Shown here in pieces: positions 5,466 through 8,307 of a DNA stretch of 8,307 nt; positions within the stretch are counted from its first letter, which is position 1, and every line of letters begins with the position of its first letter. The notes below the pieces were generated by a model, which made no database searches, was not told where the DNA came from, and saw only the letters and a program-made list of their open reading frames with translations. Source of the stretch: Oligoflexia bacterium (GTDB taxonomy: Bacteria; Bdellovibrionota; UBA1018; CAIMNF01); the NCBI GenBank assembly GCA_903858975.1, contig CAIOKW010000068.1, forward strand, positions 1-8,307. Reading direction: 5' to 3'. Position numbers and translations under genes: made by a program.

Positions 5466-7996
5466 CAACCACAGAAGCGAACATTTGGAAATGCAGGGTT
5501 GATCTGAGGCTCTAGGTGCCCCTTACCCACTACTCCGGTGGTCTGAATCGAACCCAAAAGGGCCGTCCCTGAAATCATTCCGCAACACCCAGACGAAGGA
5601 AATTTCTTTCCTACTTTGGTAGCGTCTGGACTCACCGAATACGTACAGGCAAAGGACTTACTCTTTAAAAGATCACCCTTTAACATGTCTTCAATATCCG
5701 TGTCGCTGGCTTGCAATGGAAACTCGGTGTAATCCTGCGAAGGATCATAAACTACCGTCCGATCGCAGGTGTTTGGCTTTAATAGCCTTGGGTAACTGAG
5801 GAACGTTACACAGGGATCACTCGTGCCATCTGTTCCTGTGGTCATTTTACAAACCGGGCGCTCACCCGTTCCCGTACAAGAATTGTAATGATCTAAACCC
5901 GTATGAGCAGCGTCAACCAAGTGTGATGTAAACCCCGGAACTTGGGCTCCGGTTGCACCGGGCACTGCCGCCCCGGTCGCCGGAGAATAATGAACTAATA
6001 CAGATGCTAAATCAGAATTATTCGAGTCCATGACTCGCTTTGCATTGAGCTTACTCCAGTAAGGATTTTGTGTCGGGTAAGGCTTCGTGCACCAGGCGTA
6101 ATTCTCATTCGCATCCTTATAGAAATGAAGTGGTGGCTCTAAGTACGGATCCGAAACGGGGGCACAGGCCTGAAAAGAAGTATCTTCAATATAATTCGGA
6201 GACCAGGGGTCCACGGGTTGGAGGTGAATTTCATCTAATTTAAAAGTCAGTGCGCCAAGATTGAGGCTTGAGCCTCGCGACTTATTGGTGGTCAAGAGCT
6301 GCATCGCTGTAATTTGACCCATGTTATAGACCACTTTTGGCAAGGTTGCCGAACAAGAAAGTTGACTGAACCCGCCTGTACTCTTATTTAAATCTTCATT
6401 TGGAAACACCATCCCATCCGGATTGACGGAAAGTTCAGGTCTCCATGCGTTGGATCCAGCATCAGATCGATAAAATTTCGTCGTCGCAACGTAGCCTGGT
6501 GTCGCGTATCTGAGTGCACCCGGATTGAACTTCGAATGGAAGTCATAGGTTCCATTGCGATTCACGATGCCTTCGTGATCAAACCAAGAATAATTACAGG
6601 GCTTCGGTCCATAAATCATTTCTCCTGTGGCAACCCCGTGTGAGTCGAGCACGAGGCGATCGGCTACATAAATTTCATCGGCACGTAAATTTCCTGTTTC
6701 CGCATGACCATCATTTTGGAAGGCTCCGGGTAAAATCGCACGATACCGTCTCAAGCGAACGAGCGGGCGCACCCGACCATTGTTGTCTCGAATGCTTCCG
6801 CAAGTGCCATCGATATTGGGCTTCTTTGCATAACCGATACAATCTCTGAGCAACCCCGCTTCAGTTAAAAACTGTGTGTTCTCAGAGCCGGCTTGGCAGG
6901 CCTGAGAAACACTATTACTCGGATCTCCAGGTTTATAAAGACGGGAAGCCGCGCTCACCCCCACATTCCAATCCGGTGAATAGGTGGTCGCTAAGGCGAA
7001 AGTCGTATCGAAAGGCCAGAGTTTGGTTTGCTCCGTGGTCGGCACCGTAGTTAAACCACTCGCATCGGTTCCGGCACTTACCTTGATCGACTCAAGAACG
7101 CTTGGGCAATCATAGGTGCTATTACTTGAAGTGATTTTCAAAGTGTCTGACTTGATGTAAAAATTTCGATAGTAGTTTTGAGAGGAGTATCCTGAGCGAG
7201 GATCGTTACACTTAAAGTTCCCCCCGGCTCCCCCACCATTTGCGTTTCCGGCGCCTCCCCCTTGCGCTCCCACACAGTACTGACTACCGATTTGAACGGT
7301 AACCGCTGCTGGAGTCAAGTTTCCCGAACCATCATTTACCATAGGCCCTACCGCAACTTGCTCTGCAAACTTGTTGTTGATCTCATAGGTTCCGACCCGT
7401 TTCGTGTGACACGCATAACGATGGATATTTCGAAAAGGAGTTAAAGTACTGTCGAAGAAATTTCCATCCGCATTGACCTGTGTTCCTTTTTTATAACCAA
7501 TCGACGTGCAACTGAGACCGGTCGTATTGCTGTAGCCCGGTACGATATTCATGTCGATAATGGCTCCCGTAGCAATCTCATCCCAAACGGATTGAGCAAT
7601 GACACATTTCACTAAGCCACTTTGTACGGTCGTCACCGCCAGGCGCTTCACCCGACTAAAGTCACTGCCATCAGCCGTCAACTGCTTCCAGGTCAGTTCA
7701 CAACTACAAGGATTCGTTTGCCCTAAACCGCAAAAATTCGTGAGCGGTTGAAAGCCTGCGGCACCGGTATCCACCGTTAAATTAATTTCGAGATTCTGCC
7801 CCCCGTTGGCCCCACCTGCAGGGAGTGCATTGATCACGACATTTTTTAACGTATGAGTGGCAATGGTGCTTGAGGTACCCACGAAAGCTGGATTTCCGGT
7901 TGTCGTTAAGGTGGAACGACCCGATGATTGAGTAATATTGGTACAAGCCGTGAAAGTTTGAGCGAGAATTAAAATGATAATGCTGATTTTTTTCAT
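5453..7996 (-). CDS. Large cysteine-rich predicted lipoprotein, function unknown
   Basis: I do not recognise a family for this 847-residue protein. The start is the ATG at 7996, 8 nt after GAGGA; an in-frame ATG 12 codons upstream would put polar residues before the signal. Residues 1-18 form a lipoprotein signal: two lysines, a hydrophobic stretch (ISIIILILA) and a lipobox-like FTAC with the predicted lipidated Cys18 (Phe at -3 is unusual). Residue +2 is Thr, not Asp, so by the enterobacterial rule it would go to the outer membrane. The mature part is rich in Thr, Ser, Asn, Gly and Tyr with no membrane helix. It has 24 cysteines besides Cys18, an even number compatible with disulfides, including a CSC (97-99) and a CC pair (804-805). 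Gly-rich AQGGGAGNANGGGAGG (244-259) and GAAVPGATGAQVPG (675-688) are likely flexible loops. CTSIGYKKG (163-171) and CIGYAKKP (386-393) resemble each other weakly. It is coupled to an upstream exported-looking gene and converges on comM with a 2-bp gap. Confidence 0.8.
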   Translation of the reverse strand: MKKISIIILILAQTFTACTNITQSSGRSTLTTTGNPAFVGTSSTIATHTLKNVVINALPAGGANGGQNLEINLTVDTGAAGFQPLTNFCGLGQTNPCSCELTWKQLTADGSDFSRVKRLAVTTVQSGLVKCVIAQSVWDEIATGAIIDMNIVPGYSNTTGLSCTSIGYKKGTQVNADGNFFDSTLTPFRNIHRYACHTKRVGTYEINNKFAEQVAVGPMVNDGSGNLTPAAVTVQIGSQYCVGAQGGGAGNANGGGAGGNFKCNDPRSGYSSQNYYRNFYIKSDTLKITSSNSTYDCPSVLESIKVSAGTDASGLTTVPTTEQTKLWPFDTTFALATTYSPDWNVGVSAASRLYKPGDPSNSVSQACQAGSENTQFLTEAGLLRDCIGYAKKPNIDGTCGSIRDNNGRVRPLVRLRRYRAILPGAFQNDGHAETGNLRADEIYVADRLVLDSHGVATGEMIYGPKPCNYSWFDHEGIVNRNGTYDFHSKFNPGALRYATPGYVATTKFYRSDAGSNAWRPELSVNPDGMVFPNEDLNKSTGGFSQLSCSATLPKVVYNMGQITAMQLLTTNKSRGSSLNLGALTFKLDEIHLQPVDPWSPNYIEDTSFQACAPVSDPYLEPPLHFYKDANENYAWCTKPYPTQNPYWSKLNAKRVMDSNNSDLASVLVHYSPATGAAVPGATGAQVPGFTSHLVDAAHTGLDHYNSCTGTGERPVCKMTTGTDGTSDPCVTFLSYPRLLKPNTCDRTVVYDPSQDYTEFPLQASDTDIEDMLKGDLLKSKSFACTYSVSPDATKVGKKFPSSGCCGMISGTALLGSIQTTGVVGKGHLEPQINPAFPNVRFCGWPVK

Positions 7997-8004
7997 TTCA
8001 TTTA

Positions 8005-8009
8005 TCCTC
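8005..8009 (-). promoter_or_regulatory. GAGGA ribosome binding site overlapping the upstream gene's stop codon
   Basis: Reading the minus strand, TGAGGATAAATGAAATG contains the TGA stop of the upstream gene (8010-8008), the SD GAGGA (8009-8005) and, 8 nt further on, the lipoprotein ATG. Ribosomes terminating on the upstream gene would sit directly on this site, so the two genes are probably translationally coupled. The site also decides the lipoprotein start. Confidence 0.8.
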
Positions 8010-8307
8010 ATTCCGTAAATTGTAAAACACACAGGGGATAGACATTGGGCCCCGTCGAATTTGCAGAGTTGATTTCCGTTCGGTCATTAACCCATACGAC
8101 TTCTGTTCCCTCATACCCCGCCAGTGGACATGCAGAATTATCGGTCGCGGTACAAGCTGACTTACTTCGATAAGTCACTGGAGTATACTCTGGAAGCGCA
8201 TTCGTGGTCATACTGGAATCATTGACTTCTGGATCCGATACCACAAAGATTTGATCTGTATAATCATCCACAGAGAGCGGTGCTGTAGTGAGATTAGACA
8301 AGGGTTC
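8008..8307 (-). CDS. C-terminal part of an unknown, probably exported protein (partial)
   Basis: The frame is open from the right window edge to the TGA at 8010-8008, giving at least 99 residues of a C-terminus. An internal TTG at 8301 is not needed as a start because the frame continues upstream as E-P. The sequence is acidic, rich in Thr, Ser, Asn and Val, has three cysteines (SACTATDNSACPLAG and YPLCVLQFTE) and no membrane helix. In composition it resembles the downstream lipoprotein, which suggests an extracytoplasmic location. It is the upstream member of a coupled pair, with its stop inside the next gene's ribosome binding site. I do not recognise a family, and without the N-terminus the export signal cannot be assessed. 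A pilin- or pseudopilin-like protein is one possibility among several. Confidence 0.65.
   Translation of the reverse strand, partial: EPLSNLTTAPLSVDDYTDQIFVVSDPEVNDSSMTTNALPEYTPVTYRSKSACTATDNSACPLAGYEGTEVVWVNDRTEINSANSTGPNVYPLCVLQFTE

Noticed and set aside
5936..5975. Collagen-like repeat in the lipoprotein (GAAVPGATGAQVPG)
   Set aside because: Only about two short units and no regular Gly-X-Y run; treated as a flexible loop.
7997..8032. Upstream in-frame ATG at 8032 for the lipoprotein
   Set aside because: The 12 extra residues spoil the signal peptide, and the SD is placed for the ATG at 7996.
5453..8307. PilY1/minor-pilin type IV pilus cluster on the minus strand
   Set aside because: No pilin cleavage motif, VWA domain or beta-propeller signature could be seen; operon style alone is not enough.

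Overview
The window looks like a chromosomal stretch from a free-living Gram-negative bacterium. One gene has a clear lipoprotein signal, the genes are tightly packed, and base composition appears moderate (somewhat below 50% GC by eye, not counted). The mix of GT-C membrane glycosyltransferases, a short ComEC, a membrane J-domain protein and very large Cys-containing secreted lipoproteins would suit a Bdellovibrionota/Oligoflexia or other 'deltaproteobacterial' lineage. That placement is an impression from gene style, not a demonstrated result. No tRNA, rRNA, CRISPR array, insertion sequence or phage gene is visible.

Left part (1-1786): two integral-membrane GT-C type glycosyltransferase-like genes start back to back, 29 bp apart. 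The minus-strand one is cut by the window edge, but it shows the first membrane helix and the HHDE motif of the Agl23/ArnT-like family. The plus-strand one is a complete 552-residue multi-pass protein with a GDW motif after its first helix and a periplasmic C-terminal domain. Both probably move sugars from lipid carriers on the outer face of the inner membrane.

Middle part (1738-5450): a DNA-uptake/transformation block. comEC (minus) is divergent from a plus-strand pair made of a small membrane-anchored J-domain protein and comM/yifB, an AAA+ Mg-chelatase-like ATPase. ComEC is the inner-membrane channel for incoming single-stranded DNA. ComM is the branch-migration helicase that helps integrate that DNA. 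The J-domain protein between them has no established role in transformation. The 29-bp gap between comEC and the J-protein gene holds overlapping -10-like elements on both strands, suggesting one bidirectional promoter with very short or absent leaders.

Right part (5453-8307): at least two minus-strand genes for exported-looking proteins of unknown function. The upstream one is cut by the right edge. Its stop codon overlaps the ribosome binding site of the next gene, an 847-residue, 25-cysteine predicted lipoprotein. comM and the lipoprotein gene converge with only 2 bp between stop codons, and the glycosyltransferase gene and comEC overlap tail to tail by 49 bp. Neither junction has room for an ordinary separate terminator. 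Apart from these short gaps the whole window is coding, and no stretch above 300 bases lacks a gene.
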